DNA of 51,000 nt from Glandiceps talaboti (GCF_964340395.1 NC_135562.1:7617634-7668633), one strand, 5' to 3'; numbered from the stretch's first letter, positions 20,101 to 32,651 are shown. Notes: a model not told the origin generated them from the sequence alone. Program-made: numbers and translations.

Positions 20101-23100
20101 TAACTCCAATGTAATACACATGGCCATTATTGTTCAAACTACAGATATACAAAACAGAGTGAGTTAACTCCAATGTAATACACATGGCCATTATTGTTTA
20201 AACTACAGATATACAAAACAGAGTGAGTTAACTCCAATGTAATACACTTGGCCATTATTGTTTAAACTACAGATATACAAGACAGAGTGAGTTAACTCCA
20301 ATGTAATACACATGGCCATTATTGTTTAAACTACAGATATACAAAACAGAGTGAGTTAACTCCAATGTAATACACATGGCCATTATTGTTTAAACTACAG
20401 ATATACAAAACAGAGTGAGTTAACTCCAATGTAATACACATGGCCATTATTGTTTAAACTACAGATATACAAAACAGAGTGAGTTAACTCCAATGTAATA
20501 CACTTGGCCATTATTGTTTAAACTACAGATATACAAGACAGAGTGAGTTAACTCCAATGTAATACACATGGCCATTATTGTTTAAACTACAGATATACAA
20601 AACAGAGTGAGTTAACTCCAATGTAATACACATGGCCATTATTGTTTAAACTACAGATATACAAGACAGAGTGAGTTAACTCCAATGTAATACACATGGC
20701 CATTATTGTTTAAACTACAGATATACAAGACAGAGTGAGTTAACTCCAATGTAATACACATGGCCATTATTGTTTAAACTACAGATATACAAGACAGAGT
20801 GAGTTAACTCCAATGTAATACACATGGCCATTATTGTTTAAACTACAGATATAAACAGACAGAGTGAGTTAACTCCAATGTAATACACATGGCCATTATT
20901 GTTCAAACTACAGATATAAACAGACAGAGTGAGTTAACTCCAATGTAATACACATGGCCATTATTGTTCAAACTACAGATATACAACACAAAGGCTTGGT
21001 TTTACAATTGCAATTGATGTGTTAAGGTTTAAGAAAACTGATATATTTTAAGAACACCACATTCAGCTAAGTAAAATCAACAAATACTCAGAAATCTTGA
21101 GTTCAGTACAATTAGGTAAGCGACTCTGAACATAGTCATTAGTTTATCAAGTGTACGGTTTTTCGTTTAACAGATAACAAACTATGTGGTTGTTAGATCA
21201 AGTTTGAAATTTGGGAAAGGATGTCCCAAATTGTAATTAAATGCAATCACTGCAACATTTTAATGGAGTACAAGAAAGTTAATATTCACTATCGAATACA
21301 AATGTTATCAAATAATCTAAGAATTTTAAAACTTGCCGTTCTGTAGCTGAAAGTATCACCCATTACAAAAACCTACCTCTTTCCAGCCCAGTCAATAAAT
21401 TGCACTATTTGATCTGAGTAGGTATACGTTGTATTGTAAATAGTCTGGTAGCAGGAGAGTAGCCCCTTTACAGCATTTGTAACTGAGATATCACTACTCT
21501 GGTCTGTGAGTTGATGTGCAATGGTGAATATCGTCTCAAGAAGTATCTTGGTAGCACTACCACTCTTCATACGTGAAGAACCTGTGATGGGTTCTGGCTG
21601 AAATGTAAAGGTGATAAGTATTCAATAATGTTTATATCAACTTTCTCAAAATTGCATTTAATTCATAAATACGACCTATTTTTGGTATTTTTGTAATATT
21701 TGGTATTTTGCATCAGAAAACTTCAAACAGGACTGAAATAAGAATGATGATAAGATTGAGAGGTTGCAAGAGTCATTTTCGCTGTAATAAATTATCTCAA
21801 ATTTGTACACTTTTCAAGTAAAACTCTACTCTTGTATACTGTACATTAATACTTACTCCAACGACTGGATTTAGAATGAATCCACTTTTTCTTTCATCTT
21901 TACTATCATTTTCTAATTTTCTTGCAACTATAACAAAAAAAATCATTAAAAGATGAAAAACCTGGAATGTAAACTGCAAAAGTCATATTAATTTTCTAGG
22001 ATCCCAAGGAAATAATATAATTTATTGGTTTAGACATTGCAAACAAAAGAAAGTTATTATTCTTCCAGCATATGTGTGTGCACAAACTGAATGAAAAACC
22101 ATTATTATTATTATTATTGTTGATGTAGAATGTGCCTTTGGAACCACTTTCCCTGAAAATCAACGTTCTTCAAATCTCTCCAGACTTTGTTGTATGATAG
22201 CTTGTTCCTGATCGTCCATTGGAGGTGTTGAATTCTACTATTCTAACAAGAATGAATGTTCCAAGGTGTTTTCACTGTGCAGTCATTCTATCTTACCATC
22301 AAGGAATGTTTTATCCCAGTTTTCTATTGCTATATTCCTGGCAAGATGTATGGGATTAAAACCTAGTAATACTGGAATGAATTTATCCGGATGATCCATA
22401 CAATATTCCAGTTGTCCCGCTACGAACGGAGCCTAGGAAATGAAGATACAATGGATTCCAGTAGTAATATTATGTAATAGCTTTTTTTTAGTACTGTCAG
22501 TGTAAGGAAGGATGTCATTTTCATTTATTAGAGTTTTAAAATATTTTATTAAATTTTATTTTGATCTATGAATCAAAGTACATTTTTCAACTAACTTTTT
22601 GCAAGTAACTGAAACATACATTATCTTGGCATCTTGTTATTTCATCTCCCTGATAGAGGCTATTTCCTCTCAGAGGCTGTCTTCTATATAAAGTTCTATC
22701 AATGTATCATTGTTGAAATTGTCTCTTGAATTAACATGATTTGATCTTCTTTTTTTTGCCAATTTAGTGGTTTTTTTTTTATTTCTACAGAATTGTAACA
22801 TACTAGTATTATGATATATTTTGATAACAGTAATATTTTTTTGATACTTACAGACAGACCACATGTTATACCTATTAATAAAACCTTCTGTTTCCCTTCA
22901 GTCACCTGAAAATGAAAGATATTGGAAAAGGAAATACAAAAAGTGCACCAAAACATCTCTAGAAGGTATTTATACGATACTGAATCTGACCAAAGAGGTA
23001 AATTTTCTCTTCTGTTATGACTGGTTGTCCCTTTCGCCAATGGCACTGATGCCCAACTGATAATAATAATACATTTGACATATATTACCGGTACACCACA

Positions 23101-26100
23101 TCTCCAAAGTCAACAACATGTTCCTATGGTTATTCCTCGGTTGTTAAAAAATTGCCAATGGCATGAAGCACAAGTCACAATGATTCCGATAGAATTTAAT
23201 TTGTTTCCACCTCTGTTACTTGGTTACATTGGCCATTTCCGAGCTGCTTTGCTCCCATTCTGGACTTAATTTTCTTTTGGATGATTTGAATATTTTTCTT
23301 ATAACTCATCAATTCTTTGCTTATGAAGATAAAAATACCACTTGCACATAAAGCCATCACATTTACTGGTATTTTAGTCTATGCTTCTCACCTCTTTGAG
23401 TGCCTTTATTCCAGCATGTGGATCATCTTCTGGAGCTTCCTGAGAGGTCAATAAAGCTTTATCACCCCCTGCTACAATATATTCATAACACCCTGGTAAA
23501 CCCTGATTGGTTAAAACTCGGTTGAAAGACCTCTGAATAAAACAAAATAAATCCAGTATTATGGGGTTAAAGGAATTAGAACTATGATCAGTCATGCAGT
23601 ATACCCTCTAATGATAGCAAAATTTTGTTGTTGTGAGTCAAAATGAGAAAAACTGGCATTTCCTGTGAGTCACCACATAGTAAGAGATAGGTAGGGGAAC
23701 ACCAAATTTTGGTGCGTCACTAGAAATTGTGTGCACCAGTGGTGCGTCAAATTGGCTTGTAGGGCACACCACCCAAGAATATACATGTATGTATGGTGTC
23801 TATACAGAGCTATAAAGTTGGACCCAACGTATGAAAAATGAATAATACAATTGCATCCTTTATATTGCTATCCTTTGAACAATTTAGAGTGGCCATTATG
23901 GATGAGGATTGGGTATTTATTTTAAATTTTTAATTTATAAAACGATTTTATCAAATCTCCCTACTCGGTTTTGACCAGTGAACTCAATATATGCACTCGC
24001 TATCGCTTGTGCATATATTTCGTTCACTGGTCAAAACCTCTTGGTATACCATCCCCAGGGGGTGGTTTCTTGCTTAAATAAATACCAAATCCTCATCCAT
24101 ATGGTCAATTTAATACTATGCCAGGGATCTACAGATTTTAGGGTCAAACCTTTATAGGTTAAAATGTTTTCTAAATTTTGTTTCATAGAATCATTGTGTC
24201 TTTCCCGGTATTATTAGCATATAACATCACATAAACCCTCTAGTATAATTTTGAAAATCAAATGGTCTTAATTATTTGCATTTTAAACTTTATAGATCTT
24301 ATAAAGGAGCATGTTGCCCTTGGATCAATATTTATATTTGAGGTAAAATTTATATTTAGATGTAATTCCCCAGTATTTTTCTTCATTGAGTCAGAGAAAA
24401 TATGAGTGACCTAAGGGGCGTTTGAAACTACGAGTCAATAGACGAGTAGTGATAACCATTAGGTCATGAATATTTTCTGGCTGAATGAAGAAATATATTG
24501 GAGAATGAAATAATAATACCAGCACCAATTATATAAAAGAAACAAAAAAAGTGGAAAGTAATGGCAATTTTGAATATTTTGACTCATATTTTGGACACAG
24601 CAGAACCAGTGACGTAGACACATGTTGTTGTGACATAGACACACGTTGTTGTGACGTAGAACAACCAGAGTATATATTCCATTATGCATGGTATAATGTT
24701 TTTTATCATGTTCATCATGGAAACGTTGAGGAAAATGTACATATTAGGAAAAATTCACTTACTGAAAGTAAGAATGCCAGTCGGCCAGATGTACCACATC
24801 CACTTAGTACAATACAATTATGGGATGGATCCTGTAGAATGTATGGATGATATAGCAGTTACTATAAAACTTGTTTGTTAACAGTAATTTATAAGATTGT
24901 CTGAGTTTATGCACCTCACTTTAGGAATGTGTATATATCTTTGCAGTTAGGACAAGTATGGTTGTGACATTATAGCTCAGAAACTTGTCTTGGTGTTACT
25001 ATTTCAGGAAGATCTCCACACGAGCTTCTTGAGATAGTACCACCGACGTTTTTCAAAGACAAGTCTCTCGGCTATGTGGACAGATGTAGTGTAGATATCT
25101 CTCCAATCACAATAAAACTGTTAACCTGATATATAAATACCGAATATTTTTTGATAACAATAATTTTGGTACATCACCACACAGAGGTGCAGTACTGGTA
25201 GAATATACAACGAAGCACTAATGCTGTCATATTGTAATGTATATTCTTAACATACATATTGTTATGATCTATAAGTATGTCTGTATTGGCCTTTTTATCA
25301 ATTAGACTGTTGACAGTCGTTCATGCCTTTTTTGCTACGTTTATCGAAAACTATTAAAAGTCGTCGCCTCGCTCCGATCCGGAGCAACACTATAAATGTG
25401 TATTGGTAGCAACAGCAAGTGCTGTCACTGTTCCTATCAGTACGCGTTAGTATTCACTGTGCTACGAAGCGCAGCGACGACTTTGTTTTATATGAAACGT
25501 AGCTAAAAAGGCATGAACGACTGTGGACAGTCTATTTATCAATGTAAGAGTTAGCATGCAAAGTCTTCTTTGACTGTAATAAGTGTGACAACAGAAAACT
25601 GTAAACCTTGAGAATAGTTGCAGCTACTTGTGCTAGCTGTCCAATGGTCTGAATTGTCTCTTCACTCTTAATACTCTATCAGAAAACAAACATAGTGTCA
25701 TTTGCTTTGAGGATAATAATTCATAGAAAACAAACAAACAAACATAGACCCATTCTGTTGCTAAATTTATACTTAAACATTTCACTATATATCACAACTG
25801 GATACATTCTCTAATGAAAACTAACAAACAATTGCCATTAAAAGTAATTTTTTCTTTACTATACCTTTCTGAGTACAAGAAGAATGGCCCTTTAAAAAGT
25901 TTAAATGTATTATATAAAATAAATATTTCTTACATATCTATCAATTATTTTACGTTTGACATATGTTTACAGGAAACTTTAAAAAACAACTTACCAATAA
26001 AACTATGTATGACATTCAATTTATTTACATAGTTCACATTCAGTCATAATTTAGATTTGTTCATAATTTATGTACTAAAATGCTATTAATGTTTTTCATA

Positions 26101-27393
26101 TCTTGTAATTTTTCATTTTTAATGTAAACACTGGATTTTCATATATTATTGTTCAATGTCATTTTTCCATTCAGATAAGGAAAACATATATCTTGCTACA
26201 TAGTGGACTTTGTCACCGTAAATCAAGTGTTTTTGCAACAGCCAGGGAACCATGGTAACAGAAAGGGAGACATCTGATAAAACCGACATAGTTCCCCATA
26301 CATTGTAAATATAATTTTGATGGAGAAAAGGCGTGGAAACTGTCAGGTAAAGTTTACATAACTTACAAAAAAAATATTCAAGTTAAAGACTCATGTGACA
26401 AAACCCCAAAGATCCGAGTATTTTCCAGTTGAATTAAAAACAATTATGGAAAATAATTTGATTGCTCTGTGTACAAGTTTGATTTATAAAAAATTAAGGA
26501 AAATGATGAAAATTTTGAATGTTTGCAAGACTCATATTTTGAGCATCACTGAACCAATGACACAATATGTTTTATATGAAATACTATAAAACATCGTAAT
26601 TACATTTGTAGACCACCCAACTTACAAAGTGGTCTGTTAGTCCAAAGGAATTCAACAGAAAGTTGGAGCTAAAAACGTTAATTTGGATAAATCTGGCTAC
26701 CAAGTGTGACATTTAAACTTTGTAGTTGAATAATAAGCTGTTAGTAATCAAATGAAAAAAATCGTTGTCAAACTCACTGGATAATCTTTCCAACCATTGA
26801 AAATCTCAGCATCACAGTCTTGAAGTTGTTTTACGATTTCTACAAATATGACAAAAGAACAATTCTTATCGTTATTTCTAAGCACCTACAATACAATATG
26901 GCTGATGGTTTCTGTATTGTCCCTTTAAGGTGTGGTCAAAGGACTATGACAGTATTTAGGTTTTATACTGAGTTTTCTCCGTTCTCTATTTTACAGGTAC
27001 ACTACATACCTATTGATCATATTATCAAAAGCTTGAAAAAAAAAATTCAGTTTAACTTTAATATAAAAAACACAGAATGAAAAATAACAGCTAGTTTGAT
27101 GCCATACACTCTACATATGCTGTTCTACACTACTGGATATACTGACTTCAAAACAGACAAAAGTACAAATTTATGGGCTCTGACCCCAATTACATAAACC
27201 CTTCCCATATTGGTTTCCTTGTAAAAACTGAACAAGGAAAGAAGAGATAAGGCAATGTACAACTGAAAGGCACACCAGGGAAGTGAAAAGTGGGGGAAGG
27301 AATGGTTGTTACAGCTAGTTTTCACTTACCTTGAGGACCTGCTACATCAATATTCCATGACAGGACATTTGAACATTCAGTTATTGGCTGCAT
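14138..27393 (-). CDS. GCKR: Glucokinase regulatory protein, 16 coding exons, 612 aa
   Basis: Exons, minus strand: 27393-27330, 26839-26778, 25675-25607, 24831-24763, 23532-23392, 22905-22852, 22432-22297, 21927-21857, 21597-21377, 18218-18121, 17551-17475, 17044-16948, 16656-16541, 15829-15533, 14763-14629, 14269-14138. They sum to 1,839 nt with every phase agreeing; vertebrate GCKR is about 625 aa. Hallmarks: LQDCDAEIF near the N terminus; the SIS-1 phosphosugar loop SGCGTSGR (75-82); [29 protein letters not shown] (227-239), shared with MurQ etherases; SIS-2 with [14 protein letters not shown] and [10 protein letters not shown]; and the lid with [14 protein letters not shown]. An in-frame TGA precedes the chosen ATG. 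In vertebrates GCKR binds and inhibits glucokinase in the nucleus, with fructose-6-phosphate promoting and fructose-1-phosphate relieving inhibition. Whether this protein does so cannot be read from sequence. A pyrimidine tract plus CAG just upstream of the ATG suggests a noncoding 5' exon. Confidence 0.95.
14775..14930. repeat. Degenerate AATAG pentamer repeat
   Basis: About 30 imperfect GAATA/GAACA pentamers in the intron between GCKR exons 14 and 15, starting just upstream of the exon 15 acceptor. Confidence 0.9.
15020..15263 (+). mobile_element. MITE copy A, 244 bp, TA target
   Basis: Ends CGGAACTTGCAA and TTTGCAAGTTCCC are inverted repeats flanked by TA on both sides. The element has no coding capacity. 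It is the inverted partner of the element at 16064-16307, with the same length. TA duplications suit a Tc1/mariner-like or related source. Confidence 0.85.
16064..16307 (-). mobile_element. MITE copy B, 244 bp, inverted relative to copy A
   Basis: Bounded by TA with terminal inverted repeats GGGAACGTGCAAACC and GGATTGCAAGTTCCC. Internal landmarks such as the TGAGCATGCTCAG palindrome and ACAATGTTGATACATTGTTT match copy A in reverse orientation. Confidence 0.85.
16360..16480 (+). mobile_element. Possible tRNA-derived SINE head
   Basis: TGGCCAAGCAGTTAG resembles an A box (tRNA 5' part), and GAGTTTGAAAC about 45 nt later resembles a B box (GGTTCRANNCC). No tRNA cloverleaf or anticodon is clear, and I see no second copy in this window, so the call is tentative. 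Confidence 0.35.
18175..20988. repeat. 64-bp satellite made from GCKR exon 10 and its splice acceptor, ~44 copies
   Basis: Each unit runs GTGAGTTAACTCCAATGTAA through CTACAGATATACAAAACAGA on the plus strand. On the minus strand it carries the acceptor ATCTGTAG and then the first ~50 coding bases of exon 10 ([13 protein letters not shown]). The unit nearest 18175 is the functional exon border; the rest fill the intron between exons 9 and 10. Units differ at a few sites (TTCAAA/TTTAAA, AAAACAG/AAGACAG, CACATGG/CACTTGG). The last complete units near 20850-20930 are 65 bp through an AAACAGACAG variant. Confidence 0.97.
18280..20711. repeat. Higher-order repeat: 1,216-bp block (19 units) duplicated in tandem
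   Basis: Diagnostic variants recur at exactly 1,216 bp: GTAAGT at 18815 and 20031, CTTGG at 19031 and 20247, and again at 19287 and 20503. Matching variants extend from about 18280 to 19495 and from 19496 to 20711, so the two blocks abut. Beyond those limits the variants disagree. Confidence 0.9.
23597..23767. mobile_element. hAT-type MITE, diverged copy
   Basis: CAGTATACCCTCTAATGATAGC begins it and GGGCACACC ends it; the interior matches the elements at 38981 and 39949 (GTGAGTCACCACATAGTAAGAGATAG family word). The terminal CAGTG and target duplication are eroded. It lies next to GCKR exon 5. Confidence 0.75.
23889..24108. mobile_element. Fold-back MITE in GCKR intron
   Basis: About 35-bp terminal inverted repeats (TGGATGAGGATTGGGTATTT and its complement near 24075-24105) enclose a second inverted repeat, TTTTGACCAGTGAAC with GTTCACTGGTCAAAA around 23971-24038. 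The whole unit would fold into one long hairpin. No coding capacity. Confidence 0.75.
25305..25532. mobile_element. MITE, 228 bp, TA target, ~40-bp inverted ends
   Basis: GACTGTTGACAGTCGTTCAT at the left and its near complement ending in GGACAGTC at the right are flanked by TA. It lies 75 bp downstream of GCKR exon 3 (25607) in the transcribed direction. Confidence 0.8.
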
Positions 27394-30006
27394 ACTTTGG
27401 CTTCAATGACCTGCACTGTAGAGAAAAAAAAACGACCATATATCAAATATAGCATTAACAATTGAACAAGTGTGTTGTTCCAAAATAAGTTTCCACCTCA
27501 GGTTTTATATTAATCCCAGATACATACCTAATAACTGTGTAGGTACTGAAATGTAAAAGTTTTGAAATTTGAGCTTGCTTGACTACTTTGTTTGGTGAAG
27601 ATAAAAGGTTGTATAGCTCCTATAACATCCTGGAGTGACCTTTGACCTCCAGTGGTTGGTACCAGTGACCTCACAACCTGCACTCAACTTGACATGATTA
27701 AGTGCTGTTAGTATGATATTCAGGGGGTGTGTGAATTGTATAAATGAACAATATACTATATGCACACAATGTAACATATCAGTTCTTATATTTTACATTT
27801 GTATCACACAAATTTGACAGAATTTAAATTAGATTTTGGCAAAAATGTTCTAATATATAAACAAAATGTGAAGGTTTACAGATATGCAAAACTACAACAA
27901 AACACCTACTTTTCAAAGTGTTCTCTTTTTCTATTCTACTTTTTCTAGATGTTAATTTTTTTTTCATTTTGCTTATAGTATCCCCACATTGCATGCCATA
28001 TACAAGGCTTCACATTTTTTCTTTAGTTATAGTCCTAGTAGGCTACCAATTTCAGAAAGTGATAGCCCAAGGATGGTGACAGTAGTCCCATAACATTCCT
28101 GAACTGAAAACAGAGCTCCTTTATTGGAAATATGTGTAATATTAAAATACTTTCATATCCGTATATCTTCCATCCTTTAAATCATCACATAATCAGTGGT
28201 AGCCTGAGTGGGCTACCAGCTGCAAATTATGGTAGCCCCATGACAAGAACTGGGCGTCTTTGGACATTGGACTGTTGTTATTTCAAGCCCTGATATAATA
28301 TTTAATACAGTAAATAATGACTTCCTTATACATTGTATACACTACTCATAATCATGACGATATAAGATGCACAAACTTGGAAGGAAACAAAGGTAAACTA
28401 TATTTTCCTGTGTGTCTATTAAAACAGACTGTTATTGTACTGTACATTTAATGTCAGAGGACAATATCATAATTTAATTTATTAAGTTGTAATATTTCAG
28501 ACATTTGATCCCCACTCAATGTTCAAGTTATTTTTTGTGTTTAAATTAGCTTAGAACTGACTTGCATTCAGTACAACAATTAGTTCTGATTATATTTTCA
28601 ATTATCGACCTCCTAATTACCAACTTGTTTTGCACCCTAGTGATGAGGTTTTTTTTCAGCTGTTGTTTTGGGAGCCTTTTTTGTCACGTGATGATATCTT
28701 GGCAGAGTAAAAATCTCAGTCACTGATGGTGTCTATGGGTGTTTGTAAAACCACTAACAATTTAATGAGGAAATGTGTGCTTACACGTAATATGATGTTA
28801 TTTCACTGTACTGAAGACAATTGACACTTGCCTGGAAATATGGAAAAATTAACAGGGAACACTATGATACAGAGAATACTTTCTAAAGATGTCAATGAGC
28901 AAACTTATTTGCTCAAATTACAAAGAACTTCTTAAATAATTGGTATATGTCGACAACCTAAATTTAGCAAAATCAAATACAACAAGGTACTATTACTGTA
29001 TTACACTCTAGAGAGTTAAAAACCCATGTTACAAACCCAGATCTTTGAAGATGAGAAAAAATAATTTGGAAGAACCAATTTTCAAAAAGAAAGTTTTCTA
29101 CCACCGGTATAACAAAAAACAAACAAACCAATTCTTATAATCCCCCCCATTACAGCTACGTTTCTGAGATTGTCTTGTTACATATTTTTTTTCAAAAGAA
29201 GGGAACAATTCGAAATAGCGCCACACTACGGTGGAACTTGAAGTGACTGTCCGGTTGTTTCGCTATGTATACATGCATGAGATATGTGTATCACTGTCAG
29301 TATATTCCGAGAGGATATCAATGTAAATACGAAAGACTACGAGAGTTTTTACACCGCTATATTAATTCCAATGTTTCATTACATACTGCCTCCTTTCCGC
29401 ATGGCCAGAAAACTCAAACTGGCGCAATCGGCGCAAACCATCCCTACTCGATACACGTAGAGTACGAGTATAGTCAGGAGCTGAGTTGTCATCACATTCA
29501 CATCCGGAAATACCCGAAGGAGTTGAAGTTGGTATTGTACGGTAGATAATACAGTAAATATCATTGGTCTAATTTTGCGACATGGGCAGCTATTATGGCG
29601 ACTAACCAATCAAAATGAGGTTTACAAACATGTGATTGGAGCATACGCCCGGTGAACCGCGCCACACTATGCGCATGGATATAATACTAACTTTATTAAA
29701 TTTTCCTCCAAAGTTGGAACAGATTCATTGTATTTTATCTTTGTAACCTAAATGACGACTTGGAGTTTTATTTGGCCTTATTTTTGATGGTGAGTTATAA
29801 TGCATTTTTGCATGTACAAAAATTAAGAACTACATTACGGTAACATAAGTGAGTAAAGTGGTTTATTAACAAATCTGAAGCAAATATCAGTCAGTTACTT
29901 CCTGGTGTCGTGATTGCGTTGGATTACATGCCTTTATCATCTGTATACGTTACCGGAATTATCTGGACTTACTGATCACTCTTGGATATATGTAATTCAC
30001 GGTAAA
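27394..30006. promoter_or_regulatory. Divergent region between GCKR and the Src-family gene
   Basis: The 2.6 kb between the two start codons should hold both promoters and 5' UTRs. A CpG-richer patch at about 29210-29690 contains CCAATCA at 29606-29612 and its inverted copy TGATTGG at 29633-29639, and GCGCCACACTA twice (near 29218 and 29661). 28030-28270 holds a degenerate inverted repeat around GTAGCC/GGCTAC words. The rest is AT-rich with no gene visible. Confidence 0.5.
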
Positions 30007-32475
30007 ATGGGAGGCTGCATATGCAGGCATAACCCGTCCACCCATGATACACGCACGGGTGGTCAGGCTCAGCCACACAATGGTACTTTATCTCCGAACT
30101 CACCGATAATAGTATCCCCTACAATACAGCAAGTTTTACCACCCCCACCACAACCAAATGAACTTCCAGTTGAACACAGAAAAGTATTTGTTGCACTCTT
30201 TGACTATGAGGCTCGTACTAACGAGGACTTGAGTTTCAGAAAGGGTGAACAGTTAGATGTGTTGAATGACAGCATAGGGGATTGGTGGCTGGCAAGGTCG
30301 AGGACCTCTCAGAGAGAGGGATATGTACCATCAAATTATGTGGCAAAATTACAAACTCTAGATGCTGAACCGTAAGTGAAATTTTCTTCATTTATATTTA
30401 ATTTCTGTGTTGTTGATGATTGCTTGTTGTCACACGTCAGTAAAAAAACAAATACAGTCCCAGAGACTGTGAGAGAGCTCAGTCTCGAGATCTCCCATAC
30501 ATTCATGAAGTCTGTCGCATTGAGTCATTGTAACCACCGGAAGTGATTATTGGACGGACAATACCACCTTACGAGGCGTGGACTGTTTCGTAGAATTTTT
30601 CGCCAGGAAAGTTTATATATAGAGAGAATTTCAAGCTTCACTTACTAAGATATAACTTTAAAGAGTGTGTTGTGCTAATCAAAAATCGTTATTTTGGGTT
30701 CCGCCAGTGAAATATACTACGAAAACTATTTTTGTTACGGTCGGTGATACTTCCATGGTTGGTCGTCAATATTGTCTCAATGTTTGTGACTGAATTAATA
30801 TGTACAAATATGCAGTGCCCTCATATCACCCAGTAAATGATTAGATAACAATACATATATATATATACTGAGATTTAGAGAGACTGCATTTCGTTGAAAA
30901 CAAGTCATTTGTATGCATTGAATTTGAAGGTTGAACAACAAGGTTACTATAACCACTGTGCTGTGACATACATGTATATGAAGGTTACATTTTATTCCAA
31001 CGTAACCATATTGTTCATGTGAATAATTACATTACATGTAAAAAAAATTATCTTATTAGTTTGGGTAATATTTGACCAGTGTTATGTAAAAGTGACATCA
31101 CACATCCACTCAAAGATGACAAATATTTCCTGAATGTTAAAATTGAACATGACACATTGTTTGTATTATTTTGGTTGGTGATTTTATCATGTTCGTGGTA
31201 CAGTACAGATCGGGTATATTTTATTCCAGGAAGTTGTTACACGTCCATAATGCCTCCCACATAGTTTAGGAAGCATGGACATTTTTGTGGATATGGTAGT
31301 GTATACAGTATATAGCAAGTCTTTTTATTTTTAAATGAAAAAAAAAGACATAAAAAGTTTACTACAGAAATATCAGAAACACAACTTGGAGAAGACAGTA
31401 TAGTGTCTTTTAATTTAATTATTCATATCTATGTTTCGGAATTGTTGTCCTGAGACGAACATATACATTTTTATGTAAACAGAGTCTGTCTTGCCCATCA
31501 TCTCATGCTAACAATTTGACAGGTTAAATTAAGTCTATCTCTCCCTGGTTAAAGTTTCATGTTTCTTTCAAATATTATTCATGAAAAGTATAGGGCTCCT
31601 TTGAGGTCATTGTAGAAAGGATTCTATTCTATAATTTATAGGAAAGTTGAATCTTTATGCCTGTGTTGTGTTAGTCGCCCGATATGAGTTCATGTTTTTG
31701 TTGTTTGTTAGATCTGTACTTACTTGCCTCCCTCCCCCCCCCCCCCTTCCTTTTTTGGCTGTGAAGTGACAACAGTCAAAATAGAGTCACACAAGAAAAG
31801 CCAGAGAAACAGGGTGGAATAATGAATTTGATCACTTCTTAGTCCATTCAATGTTGTGTACATGTTTATACATGTATATTGTGTATGCCTTGCATCCCAA
31901 GGGCACTGAATCATTGTTGATTACAAACTTGTACATGTAATGTGTACCAGTTACATTGTCTGCATTACACATGATATACAAAACACAGCCAATAAATTTA
32001 TAGCAGCAATCGGCTAGAATATCTAAATGTATGCATAAACTTGTCAATTTCTATCTGTAGTTAAATAATTCATGTAATATATTATGTATTGTGTAAGATA
32101 TTGAATTACAGATTACACTATAATAACTAAAGCCATACATCACCATACTACACAGTACTACTAATGTACATCATTGTACTTGCAGTGTATTGATGGGTGT
32201 GGCTGCAAAAAAAACCCCTGATAACATCATACTTGAATGTATACATGTAAACTTGAATTATTTATTTTCTATATTCTGAATCCCTGCAGTGTTTTCCTGA
32301 AAGTAGTATGGATCTACATATAAAAAAACTCAATTAAAACAATTTCTATGGTTTTCAGGAAATCATAGTTTATTAACGTATTATTATTGTGTGAATTTCT
32401 TGAGGGGGGTGACTGACCTTGTCCCACAAGATTTCTAATAGTTTTACTGCCAAGCCCCCCCATGCTACCCACATC

Positions 32476-32521
<46 letters not shown>

Positions 32522-32619
32522 GACATACACATGTACACATACACATGTATACACATACAAACACACATAAACACATACACACACATACATACATACATAC
32601 ATACACACACATACATACA

Positions 32620-32651
<32 letters not shown>

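Noticed and set aside
18175-20988. CRISPR-like array
   Set aside because: Units are contiguous with no unique spacers, lie in an animal gene and derive from its own exon.
25010-25085. Possible GCKR exon (VGGTISRSS-like frame) between exons 3 and 5
   Set aside because: It keeps phase but does not match the SIS loop; the exon at 24831-24763 does (SGCGTSGR) and fills the gap exactly.
29914-30006. Longer N terminus for the Src-family protein
   Set aside because: The upstream frame has no ATG, and Src-family kinases need Met-Gly at the N terminus for myristoylation; MGGC at 30007 fits.
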